A stretch of DNA of 64,000 bases from Toxonevra muliebris (lineage: Eukaryota > Arthropoda > Insecta > Diptera > Pallopteridae). Shown one piece after another: positions 53,801 through 64,000 of this stretch. Where the stretch lies: NCBI GenBank assembly GCA_963691655.1, contig OY829329.1, positions 56,309,408-56,373,407 of the forward strand. Direction: 5' to 3'. The position numbers and the translations under genes are program-made. Each line of letters starts with the position of its first letter. Within the stretch, counting starts at the first letter, position 1. Below the pieces are notes generated by a model that worked only from the letters and a program-made list of their open reading frames with translations, did no database searches and was not told the DNA's origin.

Positions 53801-56800
53801 CTCTTCTCGATTGCCCATATGAATAAATAAATATAAATTCTTCATAATGAACTATTCATAATTATTAGTACTTTTACAATACATTAAACATACACATATG
53901 TCGGTATATACAAATTATGAATATAATGTGAATTTAACACGTTCACTACTACTATCAGTTTTATCAATCCAATCTAATGCTTCCAATTCCTTCGCTCTGC
54001 GATTATTGGCATCTAAGTTCACATTCGAATTTTGATTTTGATTTATAAAACTTGAGCTTGGTGTAACTGGTGCTGTCATTGATTTTGCTGTGCTAACACT
54101 TGAATGTGATTCAGTTTGAGTTACACATTTCTTGGGTAAGAAACGTAATAATGGTCTTACCAATGTTGTTACAAAATCTCGTAGATAACGCCATGATTTC
54201 TCTGGTATACGACGAAAGATGACATTTTCATGACCATTCTTTTCGATAACGCGATATGGACGTTTACGGGCGCATAATGGATCACTTTCTATATTAAAAT
54301 TGAATTATTTATAAAGGTATAGTATATTTTGTTTTTATAAAGAATTTTGTCTTACCATTTCGACGTAAATCATCCTTGTTCAATTCAATAGTACTACCAG
54401 CCCAGTCACTTGTGTATGGAAGACTTTAAAGAAAAACAAATATATATATATATCAGTCGAGAGAAATCGATAAAATTCTATGAATGATGACATGACGTCA
54501 TCTATACATAACCGACTATACAGCTGTAGAGCTAAAGAAATGAACACCTGCGCTTTATACAAAAAAAAAAGATAAGCAAAATAATTTATAGTAAGAGTTA
54601 ACATAATAACGGATTCGCAAAGTTTTCGCTTTCATAAAAGTTATGAAGATTCCCAAACTTCTTCAAAGTTCGACGTGACCCGAAGAAAGCAAAAACAGTG
54701 TCGTGAGTTTTGCGATGAAAAGGGGTTCTTAACTCTTTTGCAACCGTCAGAAAATCAAAAAAGGTAGCGTAAAACTTAGGCTGGATTTTTATCCTCAGGC
54801 CCTTATTTCTTGGTACAAAGTTTTTTGGTATTATTTCCTTATTTAACTCTCTCTTGACCGTAAGGAAACTAGAGACGATAAAGCAAAATTGATTCCGGAT
54901 TTGTATTCGATTAACACAATTTCATTATAAAAAGTTTTCATTAAGGACCTTAGGGTACCGGCAACCCATAGCCAAATATAAATTTCCATAAAAACGAAAC
55001 AAAAATTTAAAATATAATCATGTTTGGCTATTTAAAATTTGGTATATATGGCCAAAAAAAATTTGAAAAATTTATGAAAAGAAGTAAAAAATATACACTG
55101 GTGCTTTCAATTAGGTAACAATTCCAAACTATTTACAAAATAACTAAAACGCAATCATTGTTTATTAGAATCAGTGCAAACGTTTTTGAAAAAATTTAAA
55201 AAACCTATTTAGGCTCACTGGCCAATGGTTCCGAAAGGGCTAAGTAATTTTTTAACATTTTTTCTATTTCTGTTTGACTACGAGTATAGAAGCCAGTCAT
55301 TTGGCGTAGTATTCCACGCACATAACATTTATATCACGGCGACTGCTTTCTAAATGCACAGGTTTAATAAAATTAGCTTTAAAGGGGGGATTCCGGTTTT
55401 AGGAATTTTTTTGGACCGATTCACTTAGTTATATATGTACATATGTATAAAAAAGTCACTTAAATATACTTACGTATATTTTCTCAAATAATAAACAAAT
55501 CCATGTATCAAGTTTCAGATAATTTCCGATAATAATATTTATAAAAACAGATATCAATATTCAATCAATAAATCCGGAATACCCCATTAAATTTTAAAAA
55601 TGTTTCTTATTACTTCCCTGTACCATAAGCATACAGCTTAAAATCTCTACCAAAAAACTACAAAACATTCCTGATAGTACCATAAACACTTTTTAAACAG
55701 TAGCACTAGACATTATTGTTATTTATTTAATGGTTAAAAAGTTTAATTGCTCTGTTTTATGTGTAATCACGTTATTGTATTAAATAAACATTAAAATTAA
55801 ATTTTAGTATCTGGCATTATTATCATATCAAGCTTAATATGTTTGATATTTAAATGCTTGCTAGATAAATAAAGATAAGAATTAATTATTGTCCAGAGTT
55901 AAATTTCTAACAAGCAAACTGGAAAAATTTGCTATCGAATAGTCTGGCTAGGATGGAGTCCTCCGCAGGATTCTCTGGCTGAAATCCTGTAATAATATTA
56001 ACTTCTGTTTGCTATCACGACCTTTGATTTGAGCTTCTTTAGCTCAAATTTCATAGTAGAAATATCTACTGCTGCTCAAAAACTTGAATCCTCCGCAAGA
56101 TTCTCTGGCTGAAATCCTGTAATAATATTAACTTCTGTTTGCTATCACGACCTTTGATTTGAGCTTCTCTAGCTCAAATTTCATAATAGAAATATCTACT
56201 GCTGCTCAAAAACTTGAATCCTCCGCAAGATTCTCTGGCTGAAATCCTGTAATAATATTAACTTCTGTTTGCTATCACGACCTTTGATTTGAGCTTCTCT
56301 AGCTCAAATTTCATAATAGAAATATCTACTGCTGCTCAAAAACTTTGACTTCTGTAGCAAAAAACATGATGAGGCATTAAGAGGGTGCAGAATGGCAAAT
56401 TGCATGCTTCCTTGTATCTCGGCTCGTATCTACTCAGATTTATCCTCCAGCCGATTGCTATGAAAAACTGTAAGTTGCAAAGCAAATAAAAATAGAAACA
56501 AGTCCCTTTCATAGTTCCAGTGAGAGAAGATAGATGAGATTACGAATAATTTCTCTTAAATCTGGTAATTTTGGCACTAAATCATTGTTAGGGATGCTGA
56601 ATAGAAAATGTTAGTACCATATGTAGGGTGCATACAAATTAAAAGCAATTATCTTATCATCAAATAGAAGAGACATTACCGTCATCTTCTAAGTAATCCA
56701 TCAAAAATTTGCAAGCAATTCTAAACAACAAATTACACAAAAGCACATACAGTCACGGAAAAAATAATAAAAACAAAAATGTTCCTTCTTAATGAAAAAG

Positions 56801-58306
56801 AGGTTCAGGTGGCTTTAACTCGTCTATGCTCAATGGCTCATTTGTAAGAGACTTTTTTGGTTGAATATATTTCATTTTCATTTGATTAAAATCAAATCTT
56901 TCTGAAGTGTACTACATATGGGAAATTATGCATATCTAGGTTAATTCGAAGACCTTCACACTCATCCGATCTGAATCTCATTAAGATTTTGTGAATAATT
57001 TTACGAAAAATGTGACTAGAGAACACAATTCAAAAAGCAGGCGCAAAATATGATAAACAAGTTAAGTCAAAACAGCGTGGTATGCCATACCAAACGTAAC
57101 TTATATCAACCTTGTTAAATTTATTGGACGAAGATAACAAGAAGTGTTTAAAAACATAGGTGCTTTAGCAATACTATTAAATTTTCATAATGTTAGTTGA
57201 TAGTTTTGTATACCTTGGTAGCGAAGTTACCAGTGTTAATGGAACTAGGAAAGCCCAAGAAGAGTTTAGTATGTTGAATGATGTATGCTGTAACAACAAC
57301 TTAATGAAGCGCTATCCTGAAAGTTCGGTGATTTTTTTCTTTTTATTATAAAACTTATACATATTGATAGTAAATAAAAAATAAAAAAACCAATGTTTTA
57401 TTAGCACTTCGGTACATCTGCTGTAGAAGATAACTTAAAACTGTCTTCAAATTATGCAATAGATTTTCTGACCTAATACGATATCCGATAAGAAGTTACA
57501 AAACGGGTAACTAGCTTATTGACATCCGAATCAAAAGACAGAAGAGGAAAGATCACACTCCCCTGAAAACGACGGCAGCATCGAGCGGATGTTAGGGAGT
57601 AGACCCCTTCCCCCCTCGGCACAAGTAGCAGGCTACCAAGCAGACCGCAAGAAACCTTAAGAAAGACGGTAAATCATAAATCTAGTCAACGTGACAAAAA
57701 GTCGAAAATGCTAAAAGCAGTACAGGTCAGAAATAGGTATGAGTTATGATCAGAATTGAAAGTTGATAGGCTATGAACCGCAAGTGTTGGCATGGTGGAT
57801 GCTTTCTATTCCTCTAAAGATTCAAAAATATAAAGAAAAGAGAAATACTCTTTCTGAAATTTTGTTTAATTTTCTTATAATTACCTTTTTTGCTTGTTAT
57901 TGATTAAGTGAAAATTTTCCGAATTGGTTTTGATTCCAATATTTTTTCCTCCACTGTACTCACGTCTACTCAATCATTTACTACGTGATAAATATATCCA
58001 ATAAAATTTTATAATCTTCAACTAATTCACTGCGGAGAGGAAGAGCAACAACCCATACACACACACAAACATTCCCTGTGTTGAAACTTACTTGCTATCA
58101 CTGCGTGTAGCTACTGCTTCATTATTATCATTATTGGCTGTAAATTTCTTGTGCCGTATAAAAGCTGGGCTCTCTGGATAATAATCATCGGATTCATAAA
58201 TGGTTTCCTTTTCTTTGGAACGTTGCAGTGAGTTAGATTTGAGGGGACGCGGTTTTACAGGCATCGAAATTGAGCGACGCATATTTGAACTATCACCGAA
58301 ACTCAT
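50893..58306 (-). CDS. Irk3: Inward-rectifier potassium channel (Kir), probable Irk3
   Basis: Six exons join in frame on the minus strand: 58306-58092, 54423-54356, 54288-54161, 51921-51526, 51450-51344 and 51286-50893, giving 435 aa. The layout is classic Kir: a cytosolic N-terminus (1 to about 140), TM1 (about 145-170), a pore loop with selectivity filter TTIGFG (210-215), flanking extracellular Cys191 and Cys223 that should form the conserved disulfide, and TM2 with Glu241 at the rectification-controller position (Asp172 of Kir2.1). The immunoglobulin-like cytosolic domain follows. The acidic residue predicts strong rectification. The paralogue name rests on the SIETQTTIGFGEKYPSEECPE pore and on remembered proximity of Irk3 to Grip71 in Drosophila, so it is less certain than the family. 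After VDYKNFNTT the usual Kir tail is missing; an in-frame GTAAGT at 50949 may splice to an unseen last exon. Confidence 0.88.
52255..52505 (+). pseudogene. LINE fragment, RNase H domain
   Basis: It lies in Kir intron 3. A plus-strand reading contains VEVYADKPKMDCGFDAG and then LPDSASVFHNELLAI, matching the start of the RNase H domain of jockey/R1/I-type LINEs (TDGSKxxxxxGAG and SVFxAEL motifs). It is interrupted by stops. Confidence 0.6.
53915..54160 (-). CDS. Possible alternative C-terminus of the Kir gene (read-through exon 3)
   Basis: The frame of Kir exon 3 stays open through its own GTAAGA donor for 81 further codons (VRPLLRFLPKK... ending FTLYS) and then stops, before TM1. Retaining this intron start would give a 218-aa protein with the cytosolic Kir N-terminus but no pore. 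The extension is Ser/Asn-rich with a Lys/Arg-rich start; a minus-strand AATAAA lies about 220 bases beyond the stop (53686-53695). This may be a real short isoform or simply an open stretch of intron. Confidence 0.3.
   Translation of the reverse strand, partial: VRPLLRFLPKKCVTQTESHSSVSTAKSMTAPVTPSSSFINQNQNSNVNLDANNRRAKELEALDWIDKTDSSSERVKFTLYS
55383..55586. mobile_element. TTAA-flanked piggyBac-like MITE, 204 bp
   Basis: Inverted ends AGGGGGGATTCCGG and CCGGAATACCCCA lie directly inside TTAA (55379-55382 and 55587-55590). No coding capacity. It sits in Kir intron 1. Confidence 0.65.
55959..56345. repeat. Tandem array, 3 copies of a 130-bp unit
   Basis: Units start at 55959, 56089 and 56219 (TCCTCCGCARGATTCTCTGG). 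Units 2 and 3 are almost identical and unit 1 differs at a handful of positions. Each unit contains the internal palindrome-like TTTGATTTGAGCTTCT and AGCTCAAATTTCAT. It sits in Kir intron 1. High similarity implies recent expansion. Confidence 0.95.
57185..57320 (+). pseudogene. LINE fragment, reverse-transcriptase C-terminal part
   Basis: A plus-strand reading gives VDSFVYLGSEVTSVNGTRK, corresponding to the FxYLGSxIT block that follows the reverse-transcriptase core in many LINEs. It ends after about 40 codons. It sits in Kir intron 1. Confidence 0.6.
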
Positions 58307-59199
58307 TAAACTCGGCGAAGAAAGGCAAACTACCCACTACATCAATTAAATTCAATTATGTAGTAATTGTACTAATTAACTCGTTTGTTAAATTATATTT
58401 TTTATTATTGTAGGTATTTAATTTCTTGCTTTTTCTTAAAATTTTTTTGTTCTGCGGATTCACTATTTCAACCTGAGTGTTCAACGTTGAAGCTGCTCCA
58501 GTAAACTAAATCATAAAATTTTGAGCTCCACATGTTGCTTTCTAAAATTTTGATAGACATACAGTCAGAAGCTGCTGCTACTACTGCTGCACACAATAAC
58601 TGTAAATATTATTATCTTGTAGATAGTTACTATCATTGTTGTTGCTTCACTTTTTAGCTTCCGTTGAGATTTACATTTATTTTTATTTTTTTAAATGATC
58701 ATTCTTTGTAAGTACAAGTATCTTCATATATTCTGTGTAATCGTACAGGCGCCGCGGTTTCATCGTCGTATGTTGTTGTCAGTAGAATTTCAAGCATGAA
58801 CAATTGCGTTTCGTTGCTTTTACTTTGCTGCAAAATAGAGCACAAATTAAGTAAACTGGTCAGTTTGTACTTATCTGTGATATAGTTATTTGTGGCTTAA
58901 CGCGCATATCGAAGTATACTAGCTAGTAGCTGCTACTTGTATTTTACTCTAATTGAAATTAATTTTTATAATTTTGTAGTATGCACTACTTAATGTAAAT
59001 AAATATTTTCAAATTTTATATTGATTGAGTTTTGTACACTCTGTCTCCGTTTATAATATTCGACTTAAAATGATAGTAAACATTTTATAATGCTTAATTA
59101 AGTTAGAGTGTAGTGGATAATTATAAATTTATTAAACAAAAAACAAACTGATCAAGTAAGTGTGTATTATCTGCTAGTATCTTAACCACATCTGCACTG
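58307..59199 (-). promoter_or_regulatory. Kir gene upstream region
   Basis: This minus-strand region upstream of the Kir start codon should hold its 5' UTR and promoter. It includes clusters of GCTGCTGCTACTACTGC near 58570-58595 and a GC-richer patch near 58750-58765. No confident core promoter element was identified. Confidence 0.35.
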
Positions 59200-59765
59200 C
59201 TCAAGCTTGTGAAGAAAGTTCGTGAGATTGGCTTGCTAACTGAGAACACAAGTCAACGCCGTGTTCCTTCATCCAATCCGCTCAGTAAAGAATATTGGTG
59301 CTGTTACTGGAAAACCCACACGTAATTGTAGAGAAGCCAATGCATTCTCCGTGTGAGACTGCTTAGTGTGGTTTTTAGGACAACAACGTTACGGTCAACG
59401 GTGAGCTCTAAAATCAATTTTTTAGCTAGAAATTTATGAATTAGACTTGAATGAGCACTGGTTCCAGCAGGATGGCACTACTTGTCAAACAATAATCGAG
59501 TAATCAGTCGTTTTCTTAATGTTATTTGGTTTCCGCGGACCTGCTATTTGGTGCCATTGTACTTAATTTTGGTAGAACTCCGTTAAAGACCGATGTTATG
59601 CTGACAATCCATAAACGATTCATGCACTTAACCGTAATATTGATCGAGGTATTCGTGAAATAGGGTCTCAAACCATCGAAAATGTATTGGAAAATTGGGT
59701 GGACAAAATGGAATATTGCCAAGCCTACCGGGGCAGTCATTTGAATAGAGTTATATTCCATAACT
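59200..59765 (+). pseudogene. Decayed Tc1/mariner-superfamily transposase
   Basis: Fragments in shifting frames include KKVREIGLLTENTSQRRVPS (N-terminal HTH linker), HWFQQDGTTCQT (second catalytic Asp block; the usual form is FQQDGATCHT) and ISRFLNVIWFPRTCYLVPLY (matching the ISRFGDVNWPPRSCDLTPLD block, with the third Asp lost). The family is common in insect genomes. The copy is old and dead, and no terminal repeats were found. Confidence 0.7.
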
Positions 59766-61119
59766 AATCACTGAAAAATCTTTCGGTGAAGCTACAAACG
59801 TTCAAAAGCATGCAACTGTGTTTATTTTGTAGCAATTTTAGAAATAAACCCTTTATAAGTTTACGAGCTCTTACCCATGTTAAGGTGGTCTTAATAATTT
59901 ATTTAAAAAAAAAAACACACTATTGCACAAAAGATTAAATTGTCATGAAGAGCTTTTTACTTTCGCTATTCGCCTATTTTGCAAAAACATTTAAATTAAT
60001 GTTAAAACTGGAGGTCTCTCATTTTTTTTTTTAATTATGTACATCAAATCAAGATAGCACCTGTTACGGGTTAATAAGCATTTTCTACATATTAAAAGTT
60101 TGATGGCGAAAGAAAAAACTTCTCTCAATAGAACAAAATACCAATTAGATTATCCTCTAGATTTCATTTTTTAGTTTATGAAATTGAAAAATCTTCGAGA
60201 CTTCCTACTCTATTCGCTATAGTCAATATAGAAGGAGAAGGCTCTATTTTAGTGTCCTTACTTATGAATAGCGTGATAAGTTCAAAACTAGGAAGTTCGA
60301 CTGTAAGTAAGGCCCAAACTCCATAACATGCGTTCCACGTTTTCTGCGCTTCAATTCAATCAACTCAATTATTGTCTTGACTCATAAAACACATAGAAAA
60401 GTTAAAAATGGTCAACTATAAACTCGCAGAACGAACTTCGAACTTAAGATTGTAGCCAAAGAACACACACTGGTATTACAATGGTATAATTGAGAAAATA
60501 AACAAATTCCATGTTTTAGAACTAATTTAATAAATTGAAATAACATCACTAATTCCATCACACCAATGCATTTTCGAATTCTCTGTGTTATTAATCAAAT
60601 GCAACCATGCACTTCATTTCTGTTTGTTGGCAACACGTCTACTCAGACTGTAGTATTTAAAGAAAAGCAACCCTGCAATAGGCAATCAGGTTTGCCAATT
60701 ACATTTCCCATCACTAGTTAAGATGGCCATTCACAGAGTGAAGTTGTGAAATTTTCGTCAAGAGTTTAACGTAATTAATTTCCTGCTTTTACAAGTAAAT
60801 GAAATATAATATAAAAGTGTATAGCCACCATAAGTTAATAGATATTGTGCAAATAAAATAAATTTGAACTAACGTGTATAAAATAAAAATTTAAATATTG
60901 ATATAAAAATTAAGAGAAACCTAAACGGCAAAGAACAACAGCAAAGACAGGTAAATAAGCAAAAATAAAAATTTGGAATACTAATTTCCAGGAATTTTAT
61001 TGTAAATTGAATCCAAAGATTGCACTATAAAATTTAAATAATTTTGCTTAAAAAAAAAGTGCTTATATATGTTGGTAGTTGGAAAAAATGAGAAATGTGT
61101 ACACCTAAAAATCAGTTAA
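59766..61119. other. Intergenic, no gene seen
   Basis: AT-rich sequence without supported features. A weak CAG|GTAAAT donor-like site at about 60950 could belong to a non-coding 5' exon of a plus-strand gene running out of the window, but there is no independent support. Confidence 0.3.
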
Positions 61120-61518
61120 ATGCAAAAATTCCAGGAAAATTTCAACAAAAACGGTCTCGGAGGCGAAAATATTGACGCACAAGAGATACCAATTTCCGAG
61201 AAACGCATTTCTAATTTAGACCGAATTCTCAGAAGTGACAGACAAGACAACAATACACACATACTGCTACAGCAACAACACCAGTATAACAGGCAGGCAA
61301 GCAAGCAGCAACAACCACACCAACAGAGAAGTAGTCAAAGAGTCAATAGGGGCAAAGAGAGGCAGCTGAAAAAGCAGCAATTGACTCACTGTTGCCACCT
61401 TGTTGTAAAAGCACAAAAAAAAAAGAAGAAGAAAAGAAACAAAATAATTTTGTTTTATATGAATTCGTGGGAAAAATTTTTAATTGTTTGCGTGAAATTT
61501 CAATTGAAACGGAATTAA
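61120..61518 (+). other. Open frame of uncertain status, Gln-rich
   Basis: A 132-codon frame opens MQKFQENFNKNG and becomes Gln/His/Arg-rich (CAA/CAG repeats) before ending in a Lys-rich run. The first 50 or so residues have a plausible protein composition; the rest looks like a typical dipteran CA-rich 5' UTR. It might be a first exon of a gene continuing to the right, or untranslated leader. I recognise no domain. Confidence 0.2.
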
Positions 61519-61908
61519 AATGTGAATGCCAAATAGAAAAGCGACAAAACAAAATGCATGGAATGGATAAATATTTGTGTTTGTGTGTGTATTAGATATT
61601 CTCTTGTTTCTATTTTTTTAAGAATTAGCATTTCAAAGGAAATTGGGTGTTGCAATTATATCACAACATACACATTAATGAATAAGTAGAGAAAAAAGGC
61701 AGAAAGATATATGAAAGGTCGTTGTTTTTGTTATTTTGATTTTGTTTCTTTTATATTTATCAATTACATTTCATTTATGCATAATTAATTAATCAATCAG
61801 TAAACAAATGCAAATTATATCAACTAGTATAAAAATGTGCAAAAACTTAATTGTATATAGTAAACAAACCACTCATATATGTTTAGATTAACACAAGCCT
61901 TCAACAAT

Positions 61909-61976
61909 TATAAAAGGGGGGCTCGCTCATCAATTCATAGACAGTAGAAACTATAAAGACACTGACGTCAGTGTCT
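61909..61976 (+). promoter_or_regulatory. TATA box followed by a CRE-centred palindrome
   Basis: TATAAAAG at 61909-61916 is followed after a GGGGGGCTCGCTC block by a perfect 20-bp palindrome at 61957-61976, AGACACTGACGTCAGTGTCT. Its centre is the CREB/ATF site TGACGTCA. The spacing would allow initiation around 61940. This may be a promoter of an unseen gene or of a retroelement. Confidence 0.45.
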
Positions 61977-62420
61977 GTACTATCAACACGTGACATCATT
62001 GATACGGAAATACATAGTAGTATACTAGCAGTAACTACTTGAGCTCTCTTGCTGAACGAGACTAATTAAATTGATATTTCTATGATAAGTGTATAGTTTT
62101 GATAGTCACGAACACAAAAATTAAATTAACTTTGAGTAAGTCATTCCGAATTCGAAGAAATTTTCTTATATCTAATAACGTTTATTAGTTTCTTCCAAGA
62201 ATATAATCCTGCATACATCCTCGGGGTATTAAATTTACAATATGGTTTCTGAAATCCTCCCTCAGACATTGTTAATAACGAACTATTACGCAGACTAGTA
62301 GTAATGAGAAAAACATAACAAATAAGTATACAGAACGGTAGTGGTTTTCTTGCAATTCTGGGTTACGATTTCAAATATTAATAGCTTATATAGGCTATTT
62401 AAAGACTAAGAACTATCACT

Positions 62421-62471
62421 AAGATCACTGATGAGGAATCGTGGCGGATTCCGAAACGGCCGTCTAATTTG
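62421..62471 (+). ncRNA. Candidate hammerhead ribozyme, type I
   Basis: All conserved core elements are present in order. CTGATGA is at 62428-62434. Stem II is a perfect 6-bp hairpin GGAATC/GATTCC with a 6-base loop (62435-62452), followed by GAAA (62453-62456). A minimal palindromic stem III ACGGCCGT (62456-62463) follows, and the cleavage triplet GTC ends at C62464. Stem I can form between 62422-62427 and 62465-62470 with one mismatch and one G-U pair. Minimal stem-III hammerheads like this are known from Penelope-like elements and other retroelements, where they work best as dimers. Whether this copy cleaves, and what element carries it, is not shown by the sequence. Confidence 0.6.
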
Positions 62472-63399
62472 TATATACTGTTGTTGTGATGACTGCATAT
62501 ATACGTTCTTTAAGCCTGTTATGTTATACATTATTTAATTGTAAATACATTTAGAAACCTACTACTACCTTCTAAATTTACTAGTAATCGCTGCTTCAGT
62601 GCTTTCAAAATCACAATTATCGTTAACATAGAAAGTATTTTACTTAAATTGTTGTTGTTTATTTTAAGTATATTTCTCGGAAAATTAATTTAAACATACA
62701 TGTTCATTGTACTCGTACACAATCACACATAAAACATTCATTTATTTCGCTTGTAATTAGTGATGCAATAATTCGTCGTAAAATATTTTTTCCACAGTTA
62801 CAATTATCAACTTGAAATAATCTATACACGGTACAATATTCATTTATAATAACTGCTAACTTCAATATAAATGTATAATACAACGAAGATTCGCAGAAAT
62901 CAAATAAATTATTTAGAATGAAATTTTTCCATAGAAACAAGCAAATTGCAGAGAAATTACACAGTGCAGCAGGATATGACTTTTCATAAAGTGTCCGGGT
63001 AGCAAATTTCAGAGAAATTTCACAGAATACGTGTTTCGAAAAAATGTTTTTATTAGTGATACACATTTTTGTTTAGTTTTTTTTTCTCATGAGATTATGA
63101 CCCTGTTTCAACCTGAGCTCAAGTTTATGGACAGATTTTAAAAAATTTTGGGATATTGATATCAAAACTTTAAACTTGCCATACTCCTATCAAGTAAATT
63201 TGAACATTTTAACGCATAATCAACTCATACCATTTCTTCATTTTTTTTCACTTAGAAATTTTTCTGAAGCTGCTAAGGCGAAATCGTCTAAACAGGAAAC
63301 TATTTCTGAGACTACAGAGCTCAGTTGACATAATATTATCCGGACTAGGTACCGAATAAGTCTTTAAACATTGTAAAGTCTAACTTGTACCCATGAAGG
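62472..63399. other. Intergenic, no gene seen
   Basis: No supported coding region. The minus-strand frame at 62704-63066 has no recognised domain and is AT-driven. Confidence 0.35.
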
Positions 63400-63575
63400 A
63401 AAATGAGTTTAGACAAAGTTCAAAAGTCTCGGCGTTGGCCGTTCTCCATTCGGATGATAGTGTGTCCAGGATTTGCTGGGCTGATGACTAGGATTTTACG
63501 CAGACAGCTTGCTTCAGAGATACTCTCAACCCTTTTACAGTATTTCTCCCAAGATTGTCTCTTAGTTTTCAAAGT
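63400..63575 (-). pseudogene. LINE fragment, region before the reverse transcriptase
   Basis: A minus-strand reading contains KRQSWEKYCKRVESISEASC and a following LRKIL block. This matches the WRxFCxxIExxxEASRLxKIL segment between endonuclease and reverse transcriptase of jockey/R1-type LINEs, followed after a frameshift by a degenerate NSFS(F) relic of the usual THFPG. Confidence 0.65.
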
Positions 63576-64000
63576 AATTTTTTTTAGATTTTCTTTATAG
63601 AGTTTCCATGCATTTGACGTTTTTGTTTGCCTAATCTAAAAATCTAAAATAAATTTTTTTTAAAAAATAAGTACATATATTTTTCAAAATTACAAAATTT
63701 ACAATTTTTGAAAACAACAATTTTGAACTCAAGTAGTTAAAATGATGTACCTAGTCACAACCTGGAATTTGTTTGTCTACCCAGTAATACACAGAATTTT
63801 CATATTACATATACATAAATTGTAAATTAAAATTCTGATAATCGGTTAATTTTCTTGATCAGATGGTGCTATCAAAAATTTGCAAATGTTTGAACAAAAA
63901 GTAATTCAATTTAATTTTTCGTGGAATTTCGGTAGTAAATAAAAATGATGTGAGCGTGGAATTAAACAAACAATTGTTGATGATTTATACTATAACTTGA
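63576..64000. other. AT-rich right flank
   Basis: Nothing recognised in this final stretch. Confidence 0.4.

Noticed and set aside
62704..63066. 120-codon minus-strand frame with several Cys residues
   Set aside because: No motif pattern is present, the composition is AT-driven, and no splice or start context supports it.

Overview
The window is eukaryotic, AT-rich, and comes from a higher (cyclorrhaphan) fly. It has long AT-rich introns with GTAAGT-type donors, CAG/CAA-rich coding repeats, and five spliced genes whose closest recognisable relatives are Drosophila proteins. The species cannot be named from sequence alone; a non-Drosophila brachyceran such as a tephritid or calyptrate is my guess. 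From memory, the Drosophila counterparts of at least four of the genes lie on 2L (Muller element B), with Grip71 and Irk3 close neighbours. If so, this is a conserved element-B block; that is recollection, not something seen here.

Genes, left to right: a secreted or membrane-anchored pancreatic-type lipase (minus, CDS 11075-16634, 3 exons, 428 aa); the COPII cargo adaptor Sec24CD/ghost (plus, 22424-28427, 10 exons, 1186 aa); the Golgi PI4P effector GOLPH3/sauron (minus, 36228-44017, 5 exons, 295 aa); the NEDD1-type gamma-tubulin recruiter Grip71 (plus, 45362-48012, 4 exons, 647 aa); and an inward-rectifier K+ channel, probably Irk3 (minus, 50893-58306, 6 exons, 435 aa). I rebuilt every exon chain by hand. 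All junctions use GT-AG and keep frame. GOLPH3 and Grip71 are divergent and share a 1.34 kb upstream region. Grip71 and the channel are convergent. Sec24CD and GOLPH3 both act in ER-Golgi transport, but nothing here suggests co-regulation beyond chance proximity.

The rest is mostly a graveyard of mobile DNA. It holds two DD37E-type Tc1/mariner copies (about 0.66-1.66 kb; 30721-32154), two internally deleted mariner elements with intact terminal inverted repeats (17581-18428; 39890-40789), a third decayed transposase (59.2-59.8 kb) and several short LINE fragments. There are two hAT-type elements with 8-bp target duplications (5353-6106; 49313-49733), three TTAA-flanked piggyBac-like miniature elements, several long foldback elements, and a tRNA-derived SINE with recognisable A and B boxes (10412-10674). 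Some are nested: a 120-bp foldback inside a Tc1 copy, a 300-bp foldback inside a 1-kb TIR element, and the SINE inside a minisatellite.

The most interesting items are a candidate hammerhead self-cleaving ribozyme at 62421-62471, a read-through open frame in the Kir gene that would give a channel-less N-terminal isoform, and a miniature foldback in the divergent GOLPH3/Grip71 promoter region. No CRISPR, rRNA or complete tRNA was seen.
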